NCBI RefSeq assembly: GCF_018342475.1
Contig: NZ_JAEMUD010000002.1
Location: 186,001-250,000 of the forward strand
Direction: 5' to 3'
DNA: 64,000 nucleotides
Source of the DNA: Parachlamydia sp. AcF125
GTDB taxonomy: Bacteria; Chlamydiota; Chlamydiia; Chlamydiales; Parachlamydiaceae
A program made the translations under genes and the position numbers. Below the pieces are notes generated by a model. It was not told the origin of the DNA. It saw nothing but the letters and a program-made list of their open reading frames with translations, and did no database searches. Shown here piece by piece: positions 20,631-29,023 of this stretch; position 1 is the stretch's first letter; each line of letters opens with the position of its first letter.

Positions 20631-21326
20631 TCAAAAGAGGGGGTAAGGAAGTTTGAAGGAAGGATTTTCGGCGCTAAATTGTCGAATTCCTTCGTTTCTC
20701 AAGACACAGGCTGGGCATTTTTGACATCCAAGTTTTGCAATTCCCTCATAACAGGTAATCGTTTCATTTAAGAGGAATTCTAAAACGCCCATTTCATTTG
20801 CTAATTCGAGTGTTTTCTTTTTACTCATATCGACTAAAGGTGTTTCAATCGTGAATAATTCATCGTCTAAGTCTAATCTTAAAAGGGCTTGTTTAAGGTC
20901 CATATAGGAGCGGGTGCAATCCCGATAGCCGCTATGATTTCCTTCCACGCCAATAATTCCCATATAAATGCAATGAGCTCCTAATTTATGGGCATGGATG
21001 GCACCTAACTGCGCCATCAAGCCATTTCTTCCTACGACAAGCGTATTAGGTGGAGCGCCATTTCCCCCTTCAATCGGTAAAGAGGCATCCGTTAAAGCAT
21101 TCGTGGTAATTTCCTTTAAGCAGGGAATAGATAAAACCACGTGATCCACATTCCAAACTTGGCAGATTTTTTTAGCTTGTTCTAATTCACTCGAGTGCCT
21201 TTGATCATAGATAAAAGAGATACTAAGCACATTTTCTACCGAGAAACGGCGAATAGCTAAGGCTAAACAAATACTTGAATCCATCCCTCCAGAGTGAATG
21301 ACCACGGCTTTTTTTTGTAGTTTCAT
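20631..21326 (-). CDS. queC: Divergent 7-cyano-7-deazaguanine synthase (QueC-like)
   Basis: This gene encodes 231 residues of the adenine nucleotide alpha hydrolase fold. The ATP loop SGGMDSS is near residue 15 and four zinc cysteines are near the end (CYEG, then CQKCPAC). QueC converts 7-carboxy-7-deazaguanine to preQ0 in queuosine synthesis. The canonical DYGQRH is here IYDQRH, and VPARN is VVGRN, unlike the second queC at 52115, so substrate use may differ. It stands apart from queE, with brnQ 105 bases upstream on the same strand. No ribosome-binding site is seen. An 11-bp inverted repeat and a repeated GCAATAGC lie in its leader. Family assignment is good; pathway role is less sure. Confidence 0.8.
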   Translation of the reverse strand: MKLQKKAVVIHSGGMDSSICLALAIRRFSVENVLSISFIYDQRHSSELEQAKKICQVWNVDHVVLSIPCLKEITTNALTDASLPIEGGNGAPPNTLVVGRNGLMAQLGAIHAHKLGAHCIYMGIIGVEGNHSGYRDCTRSYMDLKQALLRLDLDDELFTIETPLVDMSKKKTLELANEMGVLEFLLNETITCYEGIAKLGCQKCPACVLRNEGIRQFSAENPSFKLPYPLF

Positions 21327-21348
21327 GGCTATTGCGAGCTATTGCAAT

Positions 21349-21385
21349 GCTCTAGATTTAACATCTGCGTGGAAAAATCTAGAGC
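21349..21385 (-). promoter_or_regulatory. Perfect 11-bp inverted repeat in queC leader
   Basis: GCTCTAGATTT (21349-21359) and AAATCTAGAGC (21375-21385) are perfect inverted repeats with a 15-base loop. They lie between brnQ and queC. No T-run follows on the minus strand, so it is not a standard terminator. Closer to the queC start the octamer GCAATAGC occurs twice, two bases apart. An operator or attenuator is possible. Confidence 0.5.
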
Positions 21386-21431
21386 CTCTGCTTATGATTT
21401 ATGCTAAAAAATTAAATACTAGCCTAGTATC

Positions 21432-22607
21432 CTATCCTAGCCGATTGAAAAAGTCAAGCCCTAGGGTTACAGCAAACGTGGCAAAAACAGGTAATTTAAC
21501 CGTGGTCCATCCATAAAGCTTATGCATAACGTTGCAGAAGGTCAACACGATGATGGCGGGGTAACAGACAGAAACGATCGGATGGATAATCGACATCAAC
21601 TGACTAAATCCTAAATTTGCAAAAATGGTTGTCCAAAGCATTATCAGGATAATGGCAAAAGAATAGGAGATTTGGAGCTGGGAAAATTCTTTTTGTAAGA
21701 CTTCCGCAAAAGTCACCCCCAAGCTGATGACAGTAGTTAAGCAAGCTAAAGCGACAGCAAGCGTAGCAATATCTCCTTGAAAAGGGCCTAAGAGGTGAAA
21801 ACAAAGCGTGCTCAAAAGAGACTCAGGAGGAACATCATTGATGACTGGGCTATGCAGCGCAGCTACTAAACTGAGTCCTACGTAAATGAGGCCCAAGAAT
21901 AGGCCTCCTAAACATCCGGCTGCAATAGTGGTTTGTTTGACGAGGCGAGAATCTTGAATATCGGTAGTTTGAAATTGTTCCCGAAGGAGCTTCCAAACAG
22001 TAAAAGCGAAGAAGATAGAGGCAATCAGGTCCATCGTATCATATCCTACTAAAAGCCCGTTCCCAAAAGGCTTTAAAGGATTTTGAGTAAAAGAGGGCAG
22101 ATCTCTCGGCGAAGAGTTCATTCCCTGATAAATAATCAAAGCCAAGGAGCCTAGAAGCACAGGGCTTAAAAAGCCACCAAGTAAGGACAAAATGGTGTCC
22201 CGTTTAACAGTGCAGGCTAAAGCCACAATTCCAAATAAAATGCTAAAACTAAATAAAGAAAGTTCAGGAAAATAGGGCTGAAAAGAGGCATAAGTCAATA
22301 CGACGCAACGCGGCATCACGGCGAATGGACCGAGTAGGCCTGCGCAGACAAGCATGAGTAAATAGCCAGGAATTCTCCCCGTGCGTGAAAAAAAGGCTTT
22401 GTAATCGCCTTTATAGAGTATAGTGCCAAATAAACCAAACAAGGGGCCGCCAATGGAAGTTAAAAGTAGACCAGGTAATGCAGCAAAAATTTGATCGCCG
22501 GCCATTTGGCCTAAAACTAAAGGAAAAACAACATTTCCGGCGCCAAAAAACATGGAAAAAATAGCCAAACCCGTCATCCAGGTAGTCCGGCTGAAAAAAA
22601 CATTCAT
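21432..22607 (-). CDS. brnQ: Branched-chain amino acid transporter BrnQ/LivCS
   Basis: This gene encodes 391 residues with about 11-12 hydrophobic segments. The N-terminal family signature is present (GLAIFSMFFGAGNVVFPL), as are SIGGPLFGLFGT and GYDTMDLIASIFFAF. BrnQ carriers import leucine, isoleucine and valine with sodium or protons across the inner membrane. Chlamydiae cannot make these amino acids and are known to carry brnQ homologues. The gene is transcribed toward queC, 105 bases away, with the inverted repeat between them. Length is slightly below the 430-440 residues usual for BrnQ, which affects the C-terminus. Confidence 0.9.
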   Translation of the reverse strand: MNVFFSRTTWMTGLAIFSMFFGAGNVVFPLVLGQMAGDQIFAALPGLLLTSIGGPLFGLFGTILYKGDYKAFFSRTGRIPGYLLMLVCAGLLGPFAVMPRCVVLTYASFQPYFPELSLFSFSILFGIVALACTVKRDTILSLLGGFLSPVLLGSLALIIYQGMNSSPRDLPSFTQNPLKPFGNGLLVGYDTMDLIASIFFAFTVWKLLREQFQTTDIQDSRLVKQTTIAAGCLGGLFLGLIYVGLSLVAALHSPVINDVPPESLLSTLCFHLLGPFQGDIATLAVALACLTTVISLGVTFAEVLQKEFSQLQISYSFAIILIMLWTTIFANLGFSQLMSIIHPIVSVCYPAIIVLTFCNVMHKLYGWTTVKLPVFATFAVTLGLDFFNRLG

Positions 22608-22951
22608 ATTATCCTATCTTAAATAAAGTGAATCAAAATCCTATTTCTCAAAGGCATAAACATGCTTGAGTTTTCATGTGTCAAAAAAAAAGAAGTGGGT
22701 GGAATAAAAGGATATGTGCCCTAAGGCACGACGAAAAAGACGACAGAAGCGACCAAAGCAGCGCGCAAAAAGGATAAACTGTGGATTAGGTTGCTAAACA
22801 TCGTATGTGACCTTGCTTTGCCTGTCATTTCACCATAATGGGGAATTTATGTCACTAAATAATTGGAGGGACTAATATTTAATTGAGCTTTTCTCTTTTT
22901 TCTAGTTTTGTTACGTTTTATACAGAAGCAGACAGAAAAAAGGAAAGTAAT
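22608..22951. other. Divergent intergenic region between brnQ and DUF2937 gene
   Basis: There are 344 bases between diverging genes, so it should hold both promoters. The only open frame of note is a 26-codon hydrophobic one on the minus strand (22721-22801, MFSNLIHSLSFLRAALVASV and six more residues), which I cannot confirm. No tRNA or riboswitch is recognised. Confidence 0.4.
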
Positions 22952-23491
22952 ATGCATAAGTGGATTGGGGGAATCATTGATCGCCTATGCGTTGTATGCG
23001 GAGCGCTGCTATTTTCTCAAATTCCGTCGTTCATTCAACAATATAGCCAACGTCTGGCTGGCCATGTGGCCGAACTTAAAATTCAGACAACAGCCCTTGC
23101 CCAAGCCGCTCATCTCTCTGGGAAAACGATTGACCAATTAATCGCTAAATTTTTAGCGAGCGGGGATCCAGATTTTATTCGGCAGGGAGAACTGATGCAA
23201 CATACCTTTGTTCGTTTTCATCATTTAAGCACTGCTCTAGCCCATCTTCAAGAAAGCAATGCCTTTAGCCGACCCTTCATTTTCTTTTCCCAACTCGATC
23301 CGGCAATTGCGGAAGGAACATTCAAGGATTTTGCCTTTGGAGTGAGTTTAACGATAGAAGGTGGAATATATGCGTTGGGGGGAATGATCATTGGAGCGCT
23401 TTCTTATCGGCTTCTGTCCTTCTGTGGCCGTTTTTTGAAAAATCTCGGTTTGTTTGTATGGCAAGCCATTTCACCAACCAAAAACTCTTAA
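22952..23491 (+). CDS. DUF2937 family membrane protein
   Basis: This gene encodes 179 residues from the ATG at 22952, with AGGAAAG just upstream; an earlier TTG at 22883 is rejected. The N-terminus has the DUF2937 pattern (DRLCVVCGALLFSQIPSF, IQQYSQRLAGHVAEL). One membrane segment is near residues 12-30 and a second near 140-165 (GGIYALGGMIIGALSY), with a helical soluble part between. DUF2937 proteins are found in Gram-negative bacteria and have no established function. It stands alone between divergent brnQ and the convergent F-box gene. Confidence 0.75.
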   Translation: MHKWIGGIIDRLCVVCGALLFSQIPSFIQQYSQRLAGHVAELKIQTTALAQAAHLSGKTIDQLIAKFLASGDPDFIRQGELMQHTFVRFHHLSTALAHLQESNAFSRPFIFFSQLDPAIAEGTFKDFAFGVSLTIEGGIYALGGMIIGALSYRLLSFCGRFLKNLGLFVWQAISPTKNS

Positions 23492-23708
23492 AGGCATAGG
23501 CTTTAACCCTTTTACAGCTTTCGGAGATCTCTTTTTTAATGACTCCTAGGAGACATCTTAAAAGAACTCTGATTTAACGCAAGCCGGCTTTTTTTGCTGT
23601 AGGCAAAGCTAAGCTTTATTGAAAAAGGCCTTATTTCTGTTAAAAATTTTGCTTTTCCAACCATACTAACAAGAGAAGGTTCAAAATGGTTGGTTGATTC
23701 AGTAGTTA

Positions 23709-25094
23709 CTAAATAATAATTTTAGGAGAAGTTTTCTTGGCAAAATCCCAGATATCTAACCAGCCATCGCTACTGCATACAGCGAATTTGCGCTCGCTGT
23801 AAAAGGTTCCTGCTAGGTTAAAATTATAATCAGGAAAACCTTCGGGCCTATTAGGATAGACGCAGCCGTGCGTCTTGTATGCTTCCGAAGTATTCCTAAA
23901 TCCAAGCAATCCATATACTTCTGGTATCCCAACAAAACGTTCTTTCTCGAGGTAAATTTGTCGAATTGCACTACAAGAGCAAATAGCTTCCACAATACTA
24001 GCACCATTATCTGGATTATATAAAATGATATCGCCTGAATTAAATCCCACAGCTAATTGTTCACCGTTATACTCTAAAGCGGTGATAACTTTTCTCACGG
24101 TTCTTCGAATTTTATCTATACAAATAGGTTTCAATTCCCCTGCAAATACAGTTTTACCGGTATCTGCGTCCCACACCTTACATGAGCGTAAAAGACCATC
24201 CTCGCCTAAAACAATCACACGCTTTTTATCAAAACGCACAAGATGCTTAGACAGAAGAAACGGGATACCGCCTTCCAACATAGTGAAAGAAGCCTTTTGA
24301 GAGTTGTCTTCTGCATGGCTATTAAAAAAATAAAAAGACCCATCCATACATTGAATCAAAGCCTGGTGATTGCGATAAATAAGAGATTGAATTGCAGAAG
24401 GAAAAGAAATGGACTCGCAAAATATCGACCCATTTTCTGCATTTACAATCACAAATTGTTTACGATGGGGCCAAACTAACAAGAGAAAATTTTGGTCAAA
24501 ATAAGCTTCCTCAAAGTTTTTTAAACAGGCAATGGGTTGGAATGGGCGCTCTTCTGCCATATTCCAACGATAGAGATGACCTTGAGGCGTGAGCTGCATG
24601 ATATGTTCATCGTAGCAATGAATTAAAAGAGAATTTTCATCTTTGCAATTATTGAAGACGAGCTGGCAGCTGTCCTTTTCAAGGCGATATAATTGGCCAG
24701 AGCCTTGATTTATTTTTATAAAGACGAATTTATTTTCGACTGTCAAATCACAGGTTTCAGGAGTAACAAATTCGAGCAATTTATAAGTGGTATGTTTGAA
24801 AGCATCCTTGATCTTTTTGCCTTTGTTGGCTCGCACTTTTTTTGTTGTTTCATGCCTTTTTTTAACAATTTGCTTCCAGTTTTTTCCAAATTTAATCTTT
24901 TCGGAATGAGCTATTTTTTTCCAGCGCCGAAGACAGCGTTTTTTCCATAGAGAAGAGTCCTCAGTTAAATGTTTTAAGCTCTTACAAACCAGACCAGCAA
25001 TGACAAGCTCTGACGGATTTAATTTGCAGAGAATGCGTAATTTCAACTCAAACGGTAAGGATGTAAAATTGCTGGGTGTAAAAACTGCCATCAT
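23709..25094 (-). CDS. F-box/beta-propeller protein, copy 1, putative effector
   Basis: This gene encodes 461 residues. An F-box lies at residues 10-52 (FTSLPFELKLRILCKLNP, LVCKSLKHL, SSLWKK). A lysine-rich linker follows (IKFGKNWKQIVKKRHETT). From about residue 120 a WD40-like or PQQ-like beta-propeller contains repeated V-x-D-A-D/G-x-G and W-D motifs, ending WLDIWDFAKK. GGAAG precedes the ATG pair. F-box plus WD repeats is the domain layout of eukaryotic SCF substrate receptors, so a host-ubiquitin effector is likely by analogy. It is a near twin of 29016-30398. The two propellers are about 95 percent identical, but the F-box parts differ greatly. Confidence 0.88.
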   Translation of the reverse strand: MMAVFTPSNFTSLPFELKLRILCKLNPSELVIAGLVCKSLKHLTEDSSLWKKRCLRRWKKIAHSEKIKFGKNWKQIVKKRHETTKKVRANKGKKIKDAFKHTTYKLLEFVTPETCDLTVENKFVFIKINQGSGQLYRLEKDSCQLVFNNCKDENSLLIHCYDEHIMQLTPQGHLYRWNMAEERPFQPIACLKNFEEAYFDQNFLLLVWPHRKQFVIVNAENGSIFCESISFPSAIQSLIYRNHQALIQCMDGSFYFFNSHAEDNSQKASFTMLEGGIPFLLSKHLVRFDKKRVIVLGEDGLLRSCKVWDADTGKTVFAGELKPICIDKIRRTVRKVITALEYNGEQLAVGFNSGDIILYNPDNGASIVEAICSCSAIRQIYLEKERFVGIPEVYGLLGFRNTSEAYKTHGCVYPNRPEGFPDYNFNLAGTFYSERKFAVCSSDGWLDIWDFAKKTSPKIII

Positions 25095-25333
25095 AATCTT
25101 CCGCTTTTGCCATTTTCAAAAGTTTGAGGAAGATGCGGTATAGTTTTCCCCATTCTTTTTCCTACCCATAAACGTGAGGGGGAATGAAACTCACCATCGA
25201 GGAGGCCTCTTCTTTTACAGTCTTAACTTGGAGACATGATTGTCCTTCCCTGATTTTCTACAAACCCTATATTTTTTCAAAGTAGGGCTTCCTTTTTTCC
25301 ACTTTGCTTCCTGCCTTTCAGGCTTAGATTGTT

Positions 25334-25822
25334 TTATCCTAAATAACTGAATTGATAGCTAGCATTTTTAATCCATTCAAGAATTTGCTTCCAAGATAGG
25401 ATTTCCACAGAAATCTTCTCTGTATCATCCAAGTTTTGGCCCCTATGCCTCAAATCATGGGCTGCATAGATAAACATTTTTTCATCGCGTATCCCCGGGC
25501 TGCTATAAAAAGAAGTTAAGAAAGAAATTTGCGAAGCTTGATAGCCAGTCTCCTCAGCGAGTTTCCGATAGGCAGTTTCTAGCGGCGATTCTTTAGGCTC
25601 TACAATAACGGCAGGAAGCTCCCACAAGATTTTTCCTACAATAATCCGAGCATTCCAAATCATGATCATATGTGATGCGCCTACAATGGGCAAGATGACC
25701 ATGGTTCCCGGATGAATAATCGCCTCACATGTGACCAATTTCCCGCATTTGTCCGCTATTCCAGCATGGCATACCGAAAATCTCTTACCTATATAAACCG
25801 CTTCGATATGGGGAATTTCCAT
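25334..25822 (-). CDS. Nudix hydrolase-like protein, decaying copy 1
   Basis: This gene encodes 162 residues and is the duplicate of the Nudix gene at 30721. The Nudix box is damaged: the first glycine of GX5EX7REUXEEXGU is valine (PAVIVEPKE) and the RE pair is RK (YRKLAEETGY), so catalysis is probably lost. The N-terminal nine residues of the twin are frameshifted here by a one-base loss before the ATG. A deletion of roughly 120 bases has replaced the last 25 residues by a short tail read from former non-coding DNA (SYQFSYLG). The family hydrolyses nucleoside diphosphate derivatives such as ADP-ribose. It is best seen as a gene becoming a pseudogene. Confidence 0.8.
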   Translation of the reverse strand: MEIPHIEAVYIGKRFSVCHAGIADKCGKLVTCEAIIHPGTMVILPIVGASHMIMIWNARIIVGKILWELPAVIVEPKESPLETAYRKLAEETGYQASQISFLTSFYSSPGIRDEKMFIYAAHDLRHRGQNLDDTEKISVEILSWKQILEWIKNASYQFSYLG

Positions 25823-26188
25823 AAAAGTGTGGGAGGAGATCCGTGCATGCGGTTTCCTTTTAAATTAACACATCCTTTACCTAGTTGAAGCTTGGGTTTT
25901 CCATCGAGCTTCAGTTTCTTTTAGCTCAGCTGGCAGGCCATTTTCTGCGAAAAATGCTGCTAGAATACTTTGATTTCCTGCACTCTTCCAAACTTCATGA
26001 CACCTTCCTATACATACAAAGTTTGTATGCTAAAAACTCCAGCCCTCTTAACATACCCATTTTTTTAAAATAAAAATAAATAATTTACTAACCTTTAAAT
26101 TTTATAATAAATAATTGATAAAAAGTGAAATAATTGTATAATTAAAATTATTAGTTTATCTTTTTATTTGCCAATATTGAGGCTTTTT
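25823..26188. other. Intergenic remnant of the duplication
   Basis: The first 150 bases resemble 31270-31420 and include a TGAAGC/GCTTCA inverted repeat around 25885. The rest is very AT-rich (26050-26160) and shows no gene. It probably holds the promoter of the following small open frame. Confidence 0.4.
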
Positions 26189-26449
26189 ATGGGGCAGGTC
26201 ATAGAAACGGATTTATATGGGCTTTTATCCTCCATCCTTTTCTTTTTCTACCTGACCACCTGGGTTCACGGCTTTAATTGCGCGACTTGTCATAGAAAGG
26301 AAACTCCCCCGATTCAAGCATTTCTCCTTTGCATACTAATAATTTTACTCCCACGCTTTCGGCCAAGGCTGCACTTAGTGGCAAAGCAACGGGGAATTAG
26401 ACGAGCTGAAAGAGCTTTAAGTGAGATTAAGAGTCACATTCATAAATAA
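26189..26449 (+). CDS. Small hydrophobic protein, unrecognised
   Basis: This frame encodes 86 residues from an ATG with GAGG 6 bases upstream. Two hydrophobic stretches (LYGLLSSILFFFYLTTWV and IQAFLLCILIILLPRF) are separated by a CxxC pair (NCATCHRKE). A basic tail follows. This would fit a two-span membrane protein. I do not recognise a family and cannot exclude that it is a chance frame in an effector island. It precedes the 841-residue gene by 48 bases on the same strand. Confidence 0.35.
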   Translation: MGQVIETDLYGLLSSILFFFYLTTWVHGFNCATCHRKETPPIQAFLLCILIILLPRFRPRLHLVAKQRGIRRAERALSEIKSHIHK

Positions 26450-26497
26450 ATTATCAGACGTAATTAATAATAAACCGTCTACTTACAGGAGACCCTT

Positions 26498-29023
26498 ATG
26501 GCTAATATCGGACCCCATGATAGCTCCCCAAAAATACAGGGGTCTTCACAACCTGAAGACACTCAACAGCCTGAAAAGGGATTAAACAAATCAGAAAGCG
26601 ATTCTCTTATTACAAGAGCTAGTACCCTATCTAATGCGATCTTACACAATCCCGTCACAGCGTCTTCTCCTTCAGGAAAAGCAGAGGAAAAAGAAACCCA
26701 AAGAGATTTTCATTATTCTGCAGATACAAAAGGTCCTTCTATTCCTAAGATAGATAATGCAGCAGACACTCGATTGAAAAGACAACGAAGCTCCTCAACA
26801 AATGAAAAAAGAGTGGTTAAAGAAGGATATGTGAGTTCCAGTACTGCTTCAAAAAGAGGGCGCCCTCTTTCTCAAGAAATTCGGAAAAAACAATCGCCTT
26901 CTACTCGTAAACAAAGCCTTGGTCCAAAAAAAACCGAAAAAGAAGGGGAGGAAGAAGAAGCAGAGATGGAATTGCCGGTTGAAAGAACAAAAGCCTTTAA
27001 ACCTCAAAAGCTTTTTACTTTGTTTGGAGAGCGAGAAAGAGAAGTGATTATGAATGGACGCGAATTTATTCCTGAATTTGTAAAAGTTCTTTCGGAATCC
27101 AAAGAGTTTCTCTCTATACAATTGAGTAGGCTAATAACTGAAATGGATAATTATAACAACAGGATGGATAAGACAGGGGAGATTATGCCAGAGCTTATCC
27201 AAATGCATGCTCAGGCTCGTCTTCTTCTTTATTTCCATATGGCGGTTATTTACTGGGGATCAAAGTGTGAGGTCGATTGGGTTCCAGCCCAAAAGCAATT
27301 ATATACAGGTTCAGAACTTAGTGAAACAGAAGCATGTCATCACTCGCTTTTTGCCGAAATGAATGACACTTATCTCTTTCAGCTTAAACAGGAATTAATA
27401 CAAGCTATACGCAACAAGAGAGAGGATAGACGGGAGGAAATACCTTCGGTTTTGCTTGACAAGCTAGAGGAAGTAAATCTGCCAAGAAAAAGGATTACAG
27501 ACTTAGCCGAAATGATTATTTCGGAGAAAAAATCTATTGAGGGGGAAATACAAAATATATGGGCTCAAACCTTTCCTCTTAGTGCCTCTATTCAAGGTAT
27601 TAAAGAGGAGCTAAGAAATATCCTAAAAAGTAATGGCGCTGCCATACCAGCCGAGTTATCTCGAGAACTTAAAAAAATAGGAATCCCCAATACAGCTCTT
27701 AGAAATCTAACCCAAGCCATAAGAGAAAGAAAAACCCCTGTTAATAGGGGAGTAGACCTTTTATTTGATCAATGGGCTTTGCCAGCCTTACTTAACCCAA
27801 AGACTCAATTTTATTATTTGAATCACCATACTCTAGTTGCACCCTCAGCATTAAATCGAGTAGATGATTTCATTGAAAATCAAGTGAGGGTAGAGGCAAT
27901 AAAAACGCTAAGGAAGATTTCTCATCTAGAATTGAGTCCTATTTCGGGTACCTTAGAGGTGGGTAGACGGATTGAAAAGCAGTTGCGCGATTGCTTAGAG
28001 CTTTCAAAAGAAAAAACTTTTCTGGTAGGAAAATTGGAAAAAGATTTGGGAGAATTAGCTAGGCTTATCGATAGCTTCCAAACCCCAAGCCAGCTACCTT
28101 TCTTTAGAAAAATGGATGATTTAATGAGAGTAAAGAGCATCGTTGAAGGTGTTCAACCAGATTTAGAGAGGTTAAAATTTATTCATTCTTCTTCTTCAAT
28201 CGTGCATTTAATGGATCCAACAGAAGAATTGGACGCTATAAATACCATGTCAGAAAACTTGCAATCTATTCATATTATTTTAGCATCTATAATACCTGAA
28301 GAAATTGAAGAGGCTTACAAAACTTATAAAGAATCTCCTTTTTTCCACGCTTATGAAAAAATAAAGAAGCTAAAATCGCAGATTAAACAAAATATTCAAA
28401 AAAAGAGCGGGATCACTGGAATTTTAGAGGAAACCAAACTCACTAGGAGTGAAGAAATGATAAAAATGAGGGTTGAAGATGCTCTACAAATTGATCTTGG
28501 CCATTTAATTTCTGATAAAAAATTCGATAAGGTGGAGGAATTAAGAAACGAGTTGGAAACAAAGGATCCCGAGATTTATGGAGAAGTTAAAGCTCTTTTA
28601 AAAGATGAAGAGTATTCAATTTTTTGGGATGTCGTTTTTAAAATGACAAGTAAGGAGCAGCTCGAAAAAGAAAAGAAAAATTTAGAAGGTGAGGAAATAG
28701 ATGCCAAACAACGTATAAGTGAGCTCCGAAATTTAAAAGAACCCGATCCTTCTAACTTAAAGTCAGAGTATTCGGCAATTGTAGAGTCAATTTTAGCGCC
28801 AAACCCCCAAAAGGCTTTTGAGAAAGTTTTAAAAGGGTATCCTATCCCTTATCAAAAACTCGCATTGACTCAAAACATCCTATCTGCGCAGCTGAATGCT
28901 ACTGTGAATCTTATTGAGCAATTAAAACCCTCAGATCTAGAACTCTTAAATCGCCATATGTATGAATATAGGAGTTTATCAAAGCTTTTACTTCGCTCTG
29001 TTGATTCAGTAGTTACTAAATAA
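26498..29023 (+). CDS. Large AT-hook/coiled-coil protein, unknown, putative effector
   Basis: This gene encodes 841 residues. The ATG is preceded by AGGAGA at 6 bases. Residues 1-160 are polar and probably disordered. They include basic clusters and an AT-hook-like core at 119-123 (KRGRP), followed by an acidic run (GEEEEAEME). The rest is mostly helical with many Lys/Glu-rich stretches and coiled-coil character. No signal peptide, membrane segment or known enzyme motif is visible. The last eight residues (SVDSVVTK) and the stop lie in the DNA shared with copy 1 of the duplication, and the gene overlaps the convergent F-box gene by 8 bases. A nuclear-targeted secreted protein is possible, but that is inference. 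Confidence 0.75.
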   Translation: MANIGPHDSSPKIQGSSQPEDTQQPEKGLNKSESDSLITRASTLSNAILHNPVTASSPSGKAEEKETQRDFHYSADTKGPSIPKIDNAADTRLKRQRSSSTNEKRVVKEGYVSSSTASKRGRPLSQEIRKKQSPSTRKQSLGPKKTEKEGEEEEAEMELPVERTKAFKPQKLFTLFGEREREVIMNGREFIPEFVKVLSESKEFLSIQLSRLITEMDNYNNRMDKTGEIMPELIQMHAQARLLLYFHMAVIYWGSKCEVDWVPAQKQLYTGSELSETEACHHSLFAEMNDTYLFQLKQELIQAIRNKREDRREEIPSVLLDKLEEVNLPRKRITDLAEMIISEKKSIEGEIQNIWAQTFPLSASIQGIKEELRNILKSNGAAIPAELSRELKKIGIPNTALRNLTQAIRERKTPVNRGVDLLFDQWALPALLNPKTQFYYLNHHTLVAPSALNRVDDFIENQVRVEAIKTLRKISHLELSPISGTLEVGRRIEKQLRDCLELSKEKTFLVGKLEKDLGELARLIDSFQTPSQLPFFRKMDDLMRVKSIVEGVQPDLERLKFIHSSSSIVHLMDPTEELDAINTMSENLQSIHIILASIIPEEIEEAYKTYKESPFFHAYEKIKKLKSQIKQNIQKKSGITGILEETKLTRSEEMIKMRVEDALQIDLGHLISDKKFDKVEELRNELETKDPEIYGEVKALLKDEEYSIFWDVVFKMTSKEQLEKEKKNLEGEEIDAKQRISELRNLKEPDPSNLKSEYSAIVESILAPNPQKAFEKVLKGYPIPYQKLALTQNILSAQLNATVNLIEQLKPSDLELLNRHMYEYRSLSKLLLRSVDSVVTK

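Larger units (their letters stand above)
23693..26000. repeat. Copy 1 of F-box/Nudix segmental duplication
   Basis: This segment matches 29000-31420 in the same orientation. The left edge is sharp: gttgattcagtagttactaa starts at 23693 and at 29000 and is preceded by unrelated DNA. Similarity is highest over the propeller part of the F-box gene, lower in the F-box and the spacer, and recognisable again through the Nudix gene and about 150 bases beyond it. The right limit is approximate. Confidence 0.8.

Noticed and set aside
21327-21400. preQ1 riboswitch in front of queC
   Set aside because: The hairpin and spacing do not show the short class-I pattern with its A-rich tail. Only a generic inverted repeat can be supported.
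22721-22801. 26-codon hydrophobic minus-strand frame as a small protein
   Set aside because: An AAGG lies at a workable distance, but there is no family, length or context support. It is mentioned in the intergenic entry only.
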